Assembly (NCBI GenBank): GCA_035048495.1
Contig: CM068545.1
Location: 45,874,450 to 45,938,449 of the forward strand
Reading direction: 5' to 3'
Length of the DNA: 64,000 nucleotides
Source of the DNA: Euptelea pleiosperma
Taxonomy: Eukaryota > Streptophyta > Magnoliopsida > Ranunculales > Eupteleaceae
The notes under the pieces were generated by a model. The model ran no database searches and had not been told where the DNA came from. It saw only the letters and a list, made by a program, of their open reading frames with translations. This document shows, in pieces, positions 13,207 through 27,189 of the stretch (positions are counted from its first letter, which is position 1; each line of letters begins with the position of its first letter). Position numbers and translations under genes: made by a program.

Positions 13207-14558
13207 GAGTCAAATTACGAAGTCCGGTTGTGAAAAAGTCAATAACAAACTTGTTCCGATTGTCCCGAATCTTTTTTTAGTACTTCAAATGTGTTGAAAC
13301 AATTACAATGGAAGAGATTGAGTCAAATTACGAGGTCCGGTTGTGCAAAACTCACTAGTTATAAGCTTTGGAATGTGACGCACAAACTGAGTCCAATTAG
13401 AGTCATTGATGCACGAATGGGACAAACTTGTTCCTATAGTCCCGAATCTTGTTCTAACACTTCAAATGTGTTAAAACAATTCTAATAGAAGATATTGAGT
13501 GAAATTACGAAGTCTGGTTGCGAAAAAGTCAGTAATTATAGGCTTAGGAATGTAACACCCAATCTGAGTCCAATTAGAGACATTGACGAACGAATGGAGC
13601 AAACTTGTTCCGACTGTCCCGAATCTTTTTTCAACAGTTCAAATGTGTTGAAACAATTGTAATGGAAGATACTAAGTCAAATTACGAGATCCGGTTGTGC
13701 AAATGAAACTAGTTATAAGCTTGGGAATGTAACGCACAAACTGAGTCCAATTAGGGTCATTGACGCACGAATGCGGTAAACCTGTTCCGACAGTCCCGAA
13801 TCTTGTTCCAACACTTCAAATGTGTTGAAACAATTGTAATAGAAGATATTGAGTCAAATTACGAAGTCCGATTGCGAAAAAGTAAGTAATTATAGGCTTA
13901 GGAATGTAACAAACAAATTGAGTCCAATTAAAGACGTTGACGAACGGATGGAGCAAACTTCTTCCGACTGTCCTAAATCTTGTTCCAACACTTCAAATGT
14001 GTTGAAATAATAGTAATGGAAGAGTTTGAGTCAAATTACGGGGTCCGGTTGCGAAAAAGTCACTAGTTATAGGCTTCGGAATGTAACACACAAACTGAGT
14101 CCAATTAGCGACATTCACGCACGGATGGAGCAAAATTGTTTTGACTGTCCCGAATCTTTTTCAAACACTGCAAATGTGTTGAAACATTAGTAATAGAAGA
14201 GTTCGAGTCAAATTACGAGGTCCGGTTGCACAAAAGTCACTAGTTATAGGCTTCGGAATGTAACAAACAAACTGAGTCCAATTAGAGACATTGACGCACG
14301 GATGGAGCAAACTTGTTGCGACTGTCCCGAATCTTTTTCAAACACTTCAAATGTGTTGAAACAATAGTAATGGAAGAGTTTGAGTCAAATTACGATGTCC
14401 GGTTGCACAAAAGTCACTAGTTATAGGCTTCGGAATGTAACAACCAAACTGAGTCCAATTAGAGTCATTGACGCACGGATGGAACAAACTTGTTTCAACT
14501 ATCCCGATTCTTGTTCCAACACTTCAAATGTGTTAAAACAATTATAATAGAAGATATT
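13207..14558 (+). repeat. HOR copy 7, 8 monomers, 1352 bp (form W)
   Basis: Same M7/M13 hybrid as copy 3, here at 14205-14381, joined at the same point. It also shares gttttgactg in M6 with copy 3, so the two 8-mers share an origin. M1 has a private stretch ctttttttagtacttc near 13272. Confidence 0.94.
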
Positions 14559-16972
14559 GAGTCAAATTACGAAGTCCGGTTGTGAAAAAGTCAATAACAA
14601 ACTTGTTCCGATTGTCCCGAATCTTGTTCCAGCACTTCAAATGTGTTGAAACAATTACAATGGAAGAGATTGAGTCAAATTACGAGGTCCGGTTGTGCAA
14701 AACTCACTAGTTATAAGCTTTGGAATGTGACGCACAAACTGAGTCCAATTAGAGTCATTGATGCACGAATGGGACAAACTTGTTCCTATAGTCCCGAATC
14801 TTGTTCTATCACTTCAAATGTGTTAAAACAATTCTAATAGAAGATATTGAGTGAAATTACGAAGTCTGGTTGCGAAAAAGTCAGTAATTATAGGCTTAGG
14901 AATGTAACACCCAATCTGAGTCCAATTAGAGACATTGACGAACGAATAGAGCAAACTTGTTCCGACTGTCCCGAATCTTTTTTCAGTAGTTTCAAATGTG
15001 TTGAAACAATTGTAATGGAAGATACTAAGTCAAATTACGAGATCCGGTTGTCCAAATGAAACTAGTTATAAGCTTGGGAATGTAACGCACAAACTGAGTC
15101 CAATTAGGGTCATTGACGCACGAATGCGGTAAACCTGCTCCGACAGTCCCGAATCTTGTTCCAACACTTCAAATGTGTTGAAACAATTGTAATAGAAGAT
15201 ATTGAGTCAAATTACGAAGTCCGATTGCGAAAAAGTAAGTAATTATAGGCTTAGGAATGTAACAAACAAATTGAGTCCAATTAAAGACGTTGACGAACGG
15301 ATGGAGCAAACTTCTTCCGACTGTCCTAAATCTTGTTCCAACACTTCAAATGTGTTGAAATAATAGTAATGGAAGAGTTTGAGTCAAATTACGGGGTCCG
15401 GTTGCGAAAAAGTCACTAGTTATAGGCTTCGGAATGTAACACACAAACTGAGTCCAATTAGCGACATTGACGCACGGATGGAGCAAAATTGTTTCGACTG
15501 TCCCGAATCTTTCTCAAACACTGCAAATGTGTTGAAACATTAGTAATAGAAGAGTTCGAGTCAAATTACGAGGTCCGGTTGCACAAAAGTCACTAGTTAT
15601 AGGCTTCGGAATGTAACAAACAAACTGAGTCCAATTAGAGACATTGACGCACGGATGGAGCAAACTTGTTTCGATTGTCCCGAATCTTGTTCCAAGACTT
15701 TAAATGTGTTGAAACAATTGCAATGGAACAGATTGAGTCAAATTACGAGATCCGGTTGCGAAAAAGTCACTTGTTATAAGCTTAGGACTGTAACGCACAA
15801 ACTGAGTCCAATTATAGTCATTGACGCACGAACGGAGCAAACTTGTTCCGACTGTCCCGAATCTTGTTCCAAGTCTTCAAATGTGTTAAAACAATTGTAA
15901 TAGAAGATATTGAGTCAAATTACGAGGTCCGGTTGTGAAAAAGTCACTAGTTATAAGCTAAGGAATGTAACGCACAAACTGAGTCCAATTAGAGTCATTG
16001 ACGCACGAATGGGGCAAACTTGTTCCGACAGTCCCGAATCTTGTTCAACACTTCAAATGTGTTAAAACAATTGTAATACAAGATATTGAGCCAAAATACG
16101 AAGTCCGGATACGAAAAAGTCAGTAATTATAGGCTTAGGAATGTAACACCCAAACTGAGTCCAATTAGAGACATTGACGAACGAATGGAGCAAACTTGTT
16201 CCGACTGTCCCGAATCTTTTTTCAACAGTTCAAATGTGCTAAAACAATTGTAATGGAAGATATTGAGTCAAATTACGAGGTCCGGTTGTGCAAAAGTCAC
16301 TAGTTATAAGCTTGGGAATGTAACGCACAAACTGAGTGCAATTGGAGTCATTTACGCACGAATGGGGTAAACTTGTTCCGACAGTCCCGAATCTTGTTCC
16401 AACACATCAAATGCGTTAAAACAATTGTAATAGAAGATGTTGAGTCAAATTACGGATTCCGATTGCGAAAAAGTAAGTAATTATAGGCTTAGGAATGTAA
16501 CACACAAATTGAGTCCAATTAGAGACATTGACGAACGGATGGAGCAAACTTCTTTCGACTGTCCCAAATCTTGTTCATACACTTCAAATGTGTTGAAACA
16601 ATAGTAATGGAAGAGTTTGAGTCAAATTACAGGGTCCGGTTGCGAAAAAGTCACTAGTTATAGGCTTCGGAATGTAACACACAAACTGAGTCCAAATAGA
16701 GACATTGACGCACGGATGGAGCAAAATTGTTGCGACTGTCCCGAATCTTTTTCAAACACTTCAAATGTGTTGAAACAATAGTAATGGAAGAGTTTGAGTC
16801 AAATTACGATGTCCGGTTGCACAAAAGTCACTAGTTATAGGCTTCGGAATGTAACAACCAAACTGAGTCCAATTAGAGTCATTGACGCACGGATGGAACA
16901 AACTTGTTTCAACTATCCCGATTCTTGTTCCAACACTTCAAATGTGTTAAAACAATTATAATAGAAGATATT
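14559..16972 (+). repeat. HOR copy 8, 14 monomers, 2414 bp (X-like left part, different right part)
   Basis: M3 has the extra base in tttcagtagtttcaaatg and the gaatagagc marker of form X. M11 instead has the gagtgcaattgg / catttacgc form found in copies 2, 5 and 6. The copy therefore looks like a mosaic of HOR types. Confidence 0.92.
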
Positions 16973-19385
16973 GAGTCAAATTACGAAGTCCGGTTGTGAA
17001 AAAGTCAATAACAAACTTGTTCCGATTGTCCCGAATCTTGTTCCAGCACTTCAAATGTGTTGAAACAATTACAATGGAAGAGATTGAGTCAAATTACGAG
17101 GTCCGGTTGTGCAAAACTCACTAGTTATAAGCTTTGGAATGTGACGCACAAACTGAGTCCAATTAGAGTCATTGATGCACGAATGGGACAAACTTGTTCC
17201 TATAGTCCCGAATCTTGTTCTAACACTTCAAATGTGTTAAAACAATTCTAATAGAAGATATTGAGTGAAATTACGAAGTCTGGTTGCGAAAAAGTCAGTA
17301 ATTATAGGCTTAGGAATGTAACACCCAATCTGAGTCCAATTAGAGACATTGACGAACGAATGGAGCAAACTTGTTCCGACTGTCCCGAATCTTTTTTCAA
17401 CAGTTCAAATGTGTTGAAACAATTGTAATGGAAGATACTAAGTCAAATTACGAGATCCGGTTGTGCAAATGAAACTAGTTATAAGCTTGGGAATGTAACG
17501 CACAAACTGAGTCCAATTAGGGTCATTGACGCACGAATGCGGTAAACCTGTTCCGACAGTCCCGAATCTTGTTCCAACACTTCAAATGTGTTGAAACAAT
17601 TGTAATAGAAGATATTGAGTCAAATTACGAAGTCCGATTGCGAAAAAGTAAGTAATTATAGGCTTAGGAATGTAACAAACAAATTGAGTCCAATTAAAGA
17701 CGTTGACGAACGGATGGAGCAAACTTCTTCCGACTGTCCTAAATCTTGTTCCAACACTTCAAATGTGTTGAAATAATAGTAATGGAAGAGTTTGAGTCAA
17801 ATTACGGGGTCCGGTTGCGAAAAAGTCACTAGTTATAGGCTTCGGAATGTAACACACAAACTGAGTCCAATTAGCGACATTCACGCACGGATGGAGCAAA
17901 ATTGTTTCGACTGTCCCGAATCTTTTTCAAACACTGCAAATGTGTTGAAACATTAGTAATAGAAGAGTTCGAGTCAAATTACGAGGTCCGGTTGCACAAA
18001 AGTCACTAGTTATAGGCTTCGGAATGTAACAAACAAACTGAGTCCAATTAGAGACATTGACGCACGGATGGAGCAAACTTGTTTCGATTGTCCCGAATCT
18101 TGTTCCAAGACTTTAAATGTGTTGAAACAATTGCAATGGAACAGATTGAGTCAAATTACGAGATCCGGTTGCGAAAAAGTCACTTGTTATAAGTTTAGGA
18201 CTGTAACGCACAAACTGAGTCCAATTATAGTCATTGACGCACGAACGGAGCAAACTTGTTCTGACTGTCCCGAATCTTGTTCCAAGTCTTCAAATGTGTT
18301 AAAACAATTGTAATAGAAGATATTGAGTCAAATTACGAGGTCCGGTTGTGAAAAAGTCACTAGTTATAAGCTAGGGAATGTAACGCACAAACTGAGTCCA
18401 ATTAGAGTCATTGACGCACGAATGGGGCAAACTTGTTCCGACAGTCCCGAATCTTGTTCAACACTTCAAATGTGTTAAAACAATTGTAATACAAGATATT
18501 GAGCCAAAATACGAAGTCCGGATACGAAAAAGTCAGTAATTATAGGCTTAGGAATGTAACACCCAAACTGAGTCCAATTAGAGACATTGACGAACGAATG
18601 GAGCAAACTTGTTCCGACTGTCCCGAATCTTTTTTCAACAGTTCAAATGTGTTAAAACAATTGTAATGGAAGATATTGAGTCAAATTACGAGGTCCGGTT
18701 GTGCAAAAGTCACTAGTTATAAGCTTGGGAATGTAACGCACAAACTGAGTGCAATTGGAGTCATTTACGCACGAATGGGGTAAACTTGTTCCGACAGTCC
18801 CGAATCTTGTTCCAACACATCAAATGCGTTAAAACAATTGTAATAGAAGATATTGAGTCAAATTACGGATTCCGATTGCGAAAAAGTAAGTAATTATAGG
18901 CTTAGGAATGTAACACACAAATTGAGTCCAATTAGAGACATTGACGAACGGATGGAGCAAACTTCTTTCGACTGTCCCAAATCTTGTTCATACACTTCAA
19001 ATGTGTTGAAACAATAGTAATGGAAGAGTTTGAGTCAAATTACAGGGTCCGGTTGCGAAAAAGTCACTAGTTATAGGCTTCGGAATGTAACACACAAACT
19101 GAGTCCAAATAGAGACATTGACGCACGGATGGAGCAAAATTGTTGCGACTGTCCCGAATCTTTTTCAAACACTTCAAATGTGTTGAAACAATAGTAATGG
19201 AAGAGTTTGAGTCAAATTACGATGTCCGGTTGCACAAAAGTCACTAGTTATAGGCTTCGGAATGTAACAACCAAACTGAGTCCAATTAGAGTCATTGACG
19301 CACGGATGGAACAAACTTGTTTCAACTATCCCGATTCTTGTTCCAACACTTCAAATGTGTTAAAACAATTATAATAGAAGATATT
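16973..19385 (+). repeat. HOR copy 9, 14 monomers, 2413 bp
   Basis: Canonical order and length. M9 reads gctagggaatg, shared with copy 11. M8 has the private form ataagtttagg near 18190. It is the long half of the first 3902-bp super-repeat. Confidence 0.94.
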
Positions 19386-20874
19386 GAGTCAAATTACGAA
19401 GTCCGGTTGTGAAAAAGTCAATAACAAACTTGTTCCGATTGTCCCGAATCTTGTTCCAGCACTTCAAATGTGTTGAAACAATTACAATGGAAGAGATTGA
19501 GTCAAATTACGAGGTCCGGTTGTGCAAAACTCACTAGTTATAAGCTTTGGAATGTGACGCACAAACTGAGTCCAATTAGAGTCATTGATGCACGAATGGG
19601 ACAAACTTGTTCCTATAGTCCCGAATCTTGTTCTAACACTTCAAATGTGTTAAAACAATTCTAATAGAAGATATTGAGTGAAATTACGAAGTCTGGTTGC
19701 GAAAAAGTCAGTAATTATAGGCTTAGGAATGTAACACCCAATCTGAGTCCAATTAGAGACATTGACGAACGAATGGAGCAAACTTGTTCCGACTGTCCCG
19801 AATCTTTTTTCAACAGTTCAAATGTGTTGAAACAATTGTAATGGAAGATACTAAGTCAAATTACGAGATCCGGTTGTGCAAATGAAACTAGTTATAAGCT
19901 TGGGAATGTAACGCACAAACTGAGTCCAATTAGGGTCATTGACGCACGAATGCGGTAAACCTGTTCCGACAGTCCCGAATCTTGTTCCAACACTTCAAAT
20001 GTGTTGAAACAATTGTAATAGAAGATATTGAGTCAAATTACGAAGTCAGATTGCGAAAAAGTAAGTAATTATAGGCTTAGGAATGTAACAAACAAATTGA
20101 GTCCAATTAAAGACGTTGACGAACGGATGGAGCAAACTTCTTTCGACTGTCCCAAATTTTATTTCATACACTTCAAACGAGGTCCGGTTGTGCAAAAGTC
20201 ACTAGTTATAAGCTTGGGAATGTAACGCACAAACTGAGTGCAATTGGAGTCATTTACGCACGAATGGGGTAAACTTGTTCCGACAGTCCCGAATCTTGTT
20301 CCAACACATCAAATGCGTTAAAACAATTGTAATAGAAGATATTGAGTCAAATTACGGATTCCGATTGCGAAAAAGTAAGTAATTATAGGCTTAGGAATGT
20401 AACACACAAATTGAGTCCAATTAGAGACATTGACGAACGGATGGAGCAAACTTCTTTCGACAGTCTCAAATCTTATTCATACACTTCAAATGTGTTGAAA
20501 CAATAGTAATGGAAGAGTTTGAGTCAAATTACAGGGTCCGGTTGCGAAAAAGTCACTAGTTATAGGCTTCGGAATGTAACACACAAACTGAGTCCAAATA
20601 GAGACATTGACGCACGGATGGAGCAAAATTGTTGCGACTGTCCCGAATCTTTTTCAAACACTTCAAATGTGTTGAAACAATAGTAATGGAAGAGTTTGAG
20701 TCAAATTACGATGTCCGGTTGCACAAAAGTCACTAGTTATAGGCTTCGGAATGTAACAACCAAACTGAGTCCAATTAGAGTCATTGACGCACGGATGGAA
20801 CAAACTTGTTTCAACTATCCCGATTCTTGTTCCAACACTTCAAATGTGTTAAAACAATTATAATAGAAGATATT
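19386..20874 (+). repeat. HOR copy 10, 1489 bp, out-of-register deletion form
   Basis: Order is M1 to M4, a composite 5* at 20030-20177, a headless M11 at 20178-20343, then M12, M13 and M14. The composite starts as M5 (gtcagattg, aaagacgttgac) and turns M12-like at its right end (ttctttcgac, ttcatacacttc). It then joins cgaggtccgg of M11 without completing the monomer. The net loss against the full HOR is 924 bp, or five monomers plus 40 bp. Confidence 0.93.
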
Positions 20875-23287
20875 GAGTCAAATTACGAAGTCCGGTTGTG
20901 AAAAAGTCAATAACAAACTTGTTCCGATTGTCCCGAATCTTGTTCCAGCACTTCAAATGTGTTGAAACAATTACAATGGAAGAGATTGAGTCAAATTACG
21001 AGGTCCGGTTGTGCAAAACTCACTAGTTATAAGCTTTGGAATGTGACGCACAAACTGAGTCCAATTAGAGTCATTGATGCACGAATGGGACAAACTTGTT
21101 CCTATAGTCCCGAATCTTGTTCTAACACTTCAAATGTGTTAAAACAATTCTAATAGAAGATATTGAGTGAAATTACGAAGTCTGGTTGCGAAAAAGTCAG
21201 TAATTATAGGCTTAGGAATGTAACACCCAATCTGAGTCCAATTAGAGACATTGACGAACGAATGGAGCAAACTTGTTCCGACTGTCCCGAATCTTTTTTC
21301 AACAGTTCAAATGTGTTGAAACAATTGTAATGGAAGATACTAAGTCAAATTACGAGATCCGGTTGTGCAAATGAAACTAGTTATAAGCTTGGGAATGTAA
21401 CGCACAAACTGAGTCCAATTAGGGTCATTGACGCACGAATGCGGTAAACCTGTTCCGACAGTCCCGAATCTTGTTCCAACACTTCAAATGTGTTGAAACA
21501 ATTGTAATAGAAGATATTGAGTCAAATTACGAAGTCCGATTGCGAAAAAGTAAGTAATTATAGGCTTAGGAATGTAACAAACAAATTGAGTCCAATTAAA
21601 GACGTTGACGAACGGATGGAGCAAACTTCTTCCGACTGTCCTAAATCTTGTTCCAACACTTCAAATGTGTTGAAGTAATAGTAATGGAAGAGTTTGAGTC
21701 AAATTACGGGGTCCGGTTGCGAAAAAGTCACTAGTTATAGGCTTCGGAATGTAACACACAAACTGAGTCCAATTAGCGACATTCACGCACTGATGGAGCA
21801 AAATTGTTTCGACTGTCCCGAATCTTTTTCAAACACTGTAAATGTGTTGAAACATTAGTAATAGAAGAGTTCGAGTCAAATTACGAGGTCCGGTTGCACA
21901 AAAGTCACTAGTTATAGGCTTCGGAATGTAACAAACAAACTGAGTCCAATTAGAGACATTGACGCACGGATGGAGCAAACTTGTTTCGATTGTCCCGAAT
22001 CTTGTTCCAAGACTTTAAATGTGTTGAAACAATTGCAATGGAACAGATTGAGTCAAATTACGAGATCCGGTTGCGAAAAAGTCACTTGTTATAAGCTTAG
22101 GACTGTAACGCACAAACTGAGTCCAATTATAGTCATTGACGCACGAACGGAGCAAACTTGTTCCGACTGTCCCGAATCTTGTTCCAAGTCTTCAAATGTG
22201 TTAAAACAATTGTAATAGAAGATATTGAGTCAAATTACGAGGTCCGGTTGTGAAAAAGTCACTAGTTATAAGCTAGGGAATGTAACGCACAAACTGAGAC
22301 CAATTAGAGTCATTGACGCACGAATGGGGCAAACTTGTTCCGACAGTCCCGAATCTTGTTCAACACTTCAAATGTGTTAAAACAATTGTAATACAAGATA
22401 TTGAGCCAAAATACGAAGTCCGGATACGAAAAAGTCAGTAATTATAGGCTTAGGAATGTAACACCCAAACTGAGTCCAATTAGAGACATTGACGAACGAA
22501 TGGAGCAAACTTGTTCCGACTGTCCCGAATCTTTTTTCAACAGTTCAAATGTGTTAAAACAATTGTAATGGAAGATATTGAGTCAAATTACGAGGTCCGG
22601 TTGTGCAAAAGTCACTAGTTATAAGCTTGGGAATGTAACGCACAAATTGAGTGCAATTGGAGTCATTTACGCACGAATGGGGTAAACTTGTTCCGACAGT
22701 CCCGAATCTTGTTCCAACACATCAAATGCGTTAAAACAATTGTAATAGAAGATATTGAGTCAAATTACGGATTCCGATTGCGAAAAAGTAAGTAATTATA
22801 GGCTTAGGAATGTAACACACAAATTGAGTCCAATTAGAGACATTGACGAACGGATGGAGCAAACTTCTTTCGACTGTCCCAAATCTTGTTCATACACTTC
22901 AAATGTGTTGAAACAATAGTAATGGAAGAGTTTGAGTCAAATTACAGGGTCCGGTTGCGAAAAAGTCACTAGTTATAGGCTTCGGAATGTAACACACAAA
23001 CTGAGTCCAAATAGAGACATTGACGCACGGATGGAGCAAAATTGTTGCGACTGTCCCGAATCTTTTTCAAACACTTCAAATGTGTTGAAACAATAGTAAT
23101 GGAAGTGTTTGAGTCAAATTACGATGTCCGGTTGCACAAAAGTCACTAGTTATAGGCTTCGGAATGTAACAACCAAACTGAGTCCAATTAGAGTCATTGA
23201 CGCACGGATGGAACAAACTTGTTTCAACTATCCCGATTCTTGTTCCAACACTTCAAATGTGTTAAAACAATTATAATAGAAGATATT
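20875..23287 (+). repeat. HOR copy 11, 14 monomers, 2413 bp
   Basis: Canonical order. Private changes include gaagtaatag in M5, gcactgatgg and cactgtaaatg in M6, and gagaccaatt in M9. Confidence 0.93.
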
Positions 23288-24776
23288 GAGTCAAATTACG
23301 AAGTCCGGTTGTGAAAAAGTCAATAACAAACTTGTTCCGATTGTCCCGAATCTTGTTCCAGCACTTCAAATGTGTTGAAACAATTACAATGGAAGAGATT
23401 GAGTGAAATTACGAGGTCCGGTTGTGCAAAACTCACTAGTTATAAGCTTTGGAATGTGACGCACAAACTGAGTCCAATCAGAGTCATTGATGCACGAATG
23501 GGACAAACTTGTTCCTATAGTCCCGAATCTAGTTCTAACACTTCAAATGTGTTAAAACAATTATAATAGAAGATATTGAGTGAAATTATGAAGTCTGGTT
23601 GCGAAAAAGTCAGTAATTATAGGCTTAGGAATGTAACACCCAATCTGAGTCCAATTAGAGACATTGACGAACGAATGGAGCAAACTTGTTCCGACTGTCC
23701 CGAATCTTTTTTCAACAGTTCAAATGTGTTGAAACAATTGTAATGGAAGATACTAAGTCAAATTACGAGATCCGGTTGTGCAAATGAAACTAGTTATAAG
23801 CTTGGGAATGTAACGCACAAACTGAGTCCAATTAGGGTCATTGACGCACGAATGCGGTAAACCTGTTCCGACAGTCCCGAATCTTGTTCCAACACTTCAA
23901 ATGTGTTGAAACAATTGTAATAGAAGATATTGAGTCAAATTACGAAGTCAGATTGCGAAAAAGTAAGTAATTATAGGCTTAGGAATGTAACAAACAAATT
24001 GAGTCCAATTAAAGACGTTGACGAACGGAAGGAGCAAACTTCTTTCGACTGTCCCAAATTTTATTTCATACACTTCAAACGAGGTCCGGTTGTGCAAAAG
24101 TCACTAGTTATAAGCTTGGGAATGTAACGCACAAACTGAGTGCAATTGGAGTCATTTACGCACGAATGGGGTAAACTTGTTCCGACAGTCCCGAATCTTG
24201 TTCCAACACATCAAATGCGTTAAAACAATTGTAATAGAAGATATTGAGTCAAATTACGGATTCCGATTGCGAAAAAGTAAGTAATTATAGGCTTAGGAAT
24301 GTAACACACAAATTGAGTCCAATTAGATACATTGACGAACGGATGGAGCAAACTTCTTTCGACAGTCCCAAATCTTATTCATACACTTCAAATGTGTTGA
24401 AACAATAGTAATGGAAGAGTTTGAGTCAAATTACAGGGTCCGGTTGCGAAAAAGTCACTAGTTATAGGCTTCGGAATGTAACACACAAACTGAGTCCAAA
24501 TAGAGACATTGACGCACGGATGGAGCAAAATTGTTGCGACTGTCCCGAATCTTTTTCAAACACTTCAAATGTGTTGAAACAATAGTAATGGAAGAGTTTG
24601 AGTCAAATTACGATGTCCGGTTGCACAAAAGTCACTAGTTATAGGCTTCGGAATGTAACAACCAAACTGAGTCCAATTAGAGTCATTGACGCACGGATGG
24701 AACAAACTTGTTTCAACTATCCCGATTCTTGTTCCAACACTTCAAATGTGTTAAAACAATTATAATAGAAGATATT
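23288..24776 (+). repeat. HOR copy 12, 1489-bp form
   Basis: Identical architecture to copy 10: composite M5/M12 at 23932-24079 and headless M11 at 24080-24245. Private changes include ttgagtgaaatt and gaatctagttc in M2, and gaacggaagg in the composite. Confidence 0.93.
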
Positions 24777-27189
24777 GAGTCAAATTACGAAGTCCGGTTG
24801 TGAAAAAGTCAATAACAAACTTGTTCCGATTGTCCCGAATCTTGTTCCAGCACTTCAAATGTGTTGAAACAATTACAATGGAAGAGATTGAGTCAAATTA
24901 CGAGGTCCGGTTGTGCAAAACTCACTAGTTATAAGCTTTGGAATGTGACGCACAAACTGAGTCCAATTAGAGTCATTGATGCACGAATGGGACAAACTTG
25001 TTCCTATAGTCCCGAATCTTGTTCTAACACTTCAAATGTGTTAAAACAATTCTAATAGAAGATATTGAGTGAAATTACGAAGTCTGGTTGCGAAAAAGTC
25101 AGTAATTATAGGCTTAGGAATGTAACACCCAATCTGAGTCCAATTAGAGACATTGACGAACGAATGGAGCAAACTTGTTCCGACTGTCCCGAATCTTTTT
25201 TCAACAGTTCAAATGTGTTGAAACAATTGTAATGGAAGATACTAAGTCAAATTACGAGATCCGGTTGTGCAAATGAAACTAGTTATAAGCTTGGGAATGT
25301 AACGCACAAACTGAGTCCAATTAGGGTCATTGACGCACGAATGCGGTAAACCTGTTCCGACAGTCCCGAATCTTGTTCCAACACTTCAAATGTGTTGAAA
25401 CAATTGTAATAGAAGATATTGAGTCAAATTACGAAGTCCGATTGCGAAAAAGTAAGTAATTATAGGCTTAGGAATGTAACAAACAAATTGAGTCCAATTA
25501 AAGACGTTGACGAACGGATGGAGCAAACTTCTTCCGACTGTCCTAAATCTTGTTCCAACACTTCAAATGTGTTGAAATAATAGTAATGGAAGAGTTTGAG
25601 TCAAATTACGGGGTCCGGTTGCGAAAAAGTCACTAGTTATAGGCTTCGGAATGTAACACACAAACTGAGTCCAATTAGCGACATTGACGCACGGATGGAG
25701 CAAAATTGTTTCGACTGTCCCGAATCTTTTTCAAACACTGCAAATGTGTTGAAACATTAGTAATAGAAGAGTTCGAGTCAAATTACGAGGTCCGGTTGCA
25801 CAAAAGTCACTAGTTATAGGCTTCGGAATGTAACAAACAAACTGAGTCCAATTAGAGACATTGACGCACGGATGGAGCAAACTTGTTTCGATTGTCCCGA
25901 ATCTTGTTCCAAGACTTTAAATGTGTTGAAACAATTGCAATGGAACAGATTGAGTCAAATTACGAGATCCGGTTGCGAAAAAGTCACTTGTTATAAGCTT
26001 AGGACTGTAACGCACAAACTGAGTCCAATTATAGTCATTGACGCACGAACGGAGCAAACTTGTTCCGACTGTCCCGAATCTTGTTCCAAGTCTTCAAATG
26101 TGTTAAAACAATTGTAATAGAAGATATTGAGTCAAATTACGAGGTCCGGTTGTGAAAAAGTCACTAGTTATAAGCTAAGGAATGTAACGCACAAACTGAG
26201 TCCAATTAGAGTCATTGACGCACGAATGGGGCAAACTTGTTCCGACAGTCCCGAATCTTGTTCAACACTTCAAATGTGTTAAAACAATTGTAATACAAGA
26301 TATTGAGCCAAAATACGAAGTCCGGATACGAAAAAGTCAGTAATTATAGGCTTAGGAATGTAACACCCAAACTGAGTCCAATTAGAGACATTGACGAACG
26401 AATGGAGCAAACTTGTTCCGACTGTCCCGAATCTTTTTTCAACAGTTCAAATGTGTTAAAACAATTGTAATGGAAGATATTGAGTCAAATTACGAGGTCC
26501 GGTTGTGCAAAAGTCACTAGTTATAAGCTTGGGAATGTAACGCACAAACTGAGTGCAATTGGAGTCATTTACGCACGAATGGGGTAAACTTGTTCCGACA
26601 GTCCCGAATCTTGTTCCAACACATCAAATGCGTTAAAACAATTGTAATAGAAGATATTGAGTCAAATTACGGATTCCGATTGCGAAAAAGTAAGTAATTA
26701 TAGGCTTAGGAATGTAACACACAAATTGAGTCCAATTAGAGACATTGACGAACGGATGGAGCAAACTTCTTTCGACTGTCCCAAATCTTGTTCATACACT
26801 TCAAATGTGTTGAAACAATAGTAATGGAAGAGTTTGAGTCAAATTACAGGGTCCGGTTGCGAAAAAGTCACTAGTTATAGGCTTCGGAATGTAACACACA
26901 AACTGAGTCCAAATAGAGACATTGACGCACGGATGGAGCAAAATTGTTGCGACTGTCCCGAATCTTTTTCAAACACTTCAAATGTGTTGAAACAATAGTA
27001 ATGGAAGAGTTTGAGTCAAATTACGATGTCCGGTTGCACAAAAGTCACTAGTTATAGGCTTCGGAATGTAACAACCAAACTGAGTCCAATTAGAGTCATT
27101 GACGCACGGATGGAACAAACTTGTTTCAACTATCCCGATTCTTGTTCCAACACTTCAAATGTGTTAAAACAATTATAATAGAAGATATT
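24777..27189 (+). repeat. HOR copy 13, 14 monomers, 2413 bp
   Basis: Canonical. M6 has cgacattgacgc rather than the cgacattcacgc seen in copies 9 and 11, and M9 has gctaaggaatg. Confidence 0.93.
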
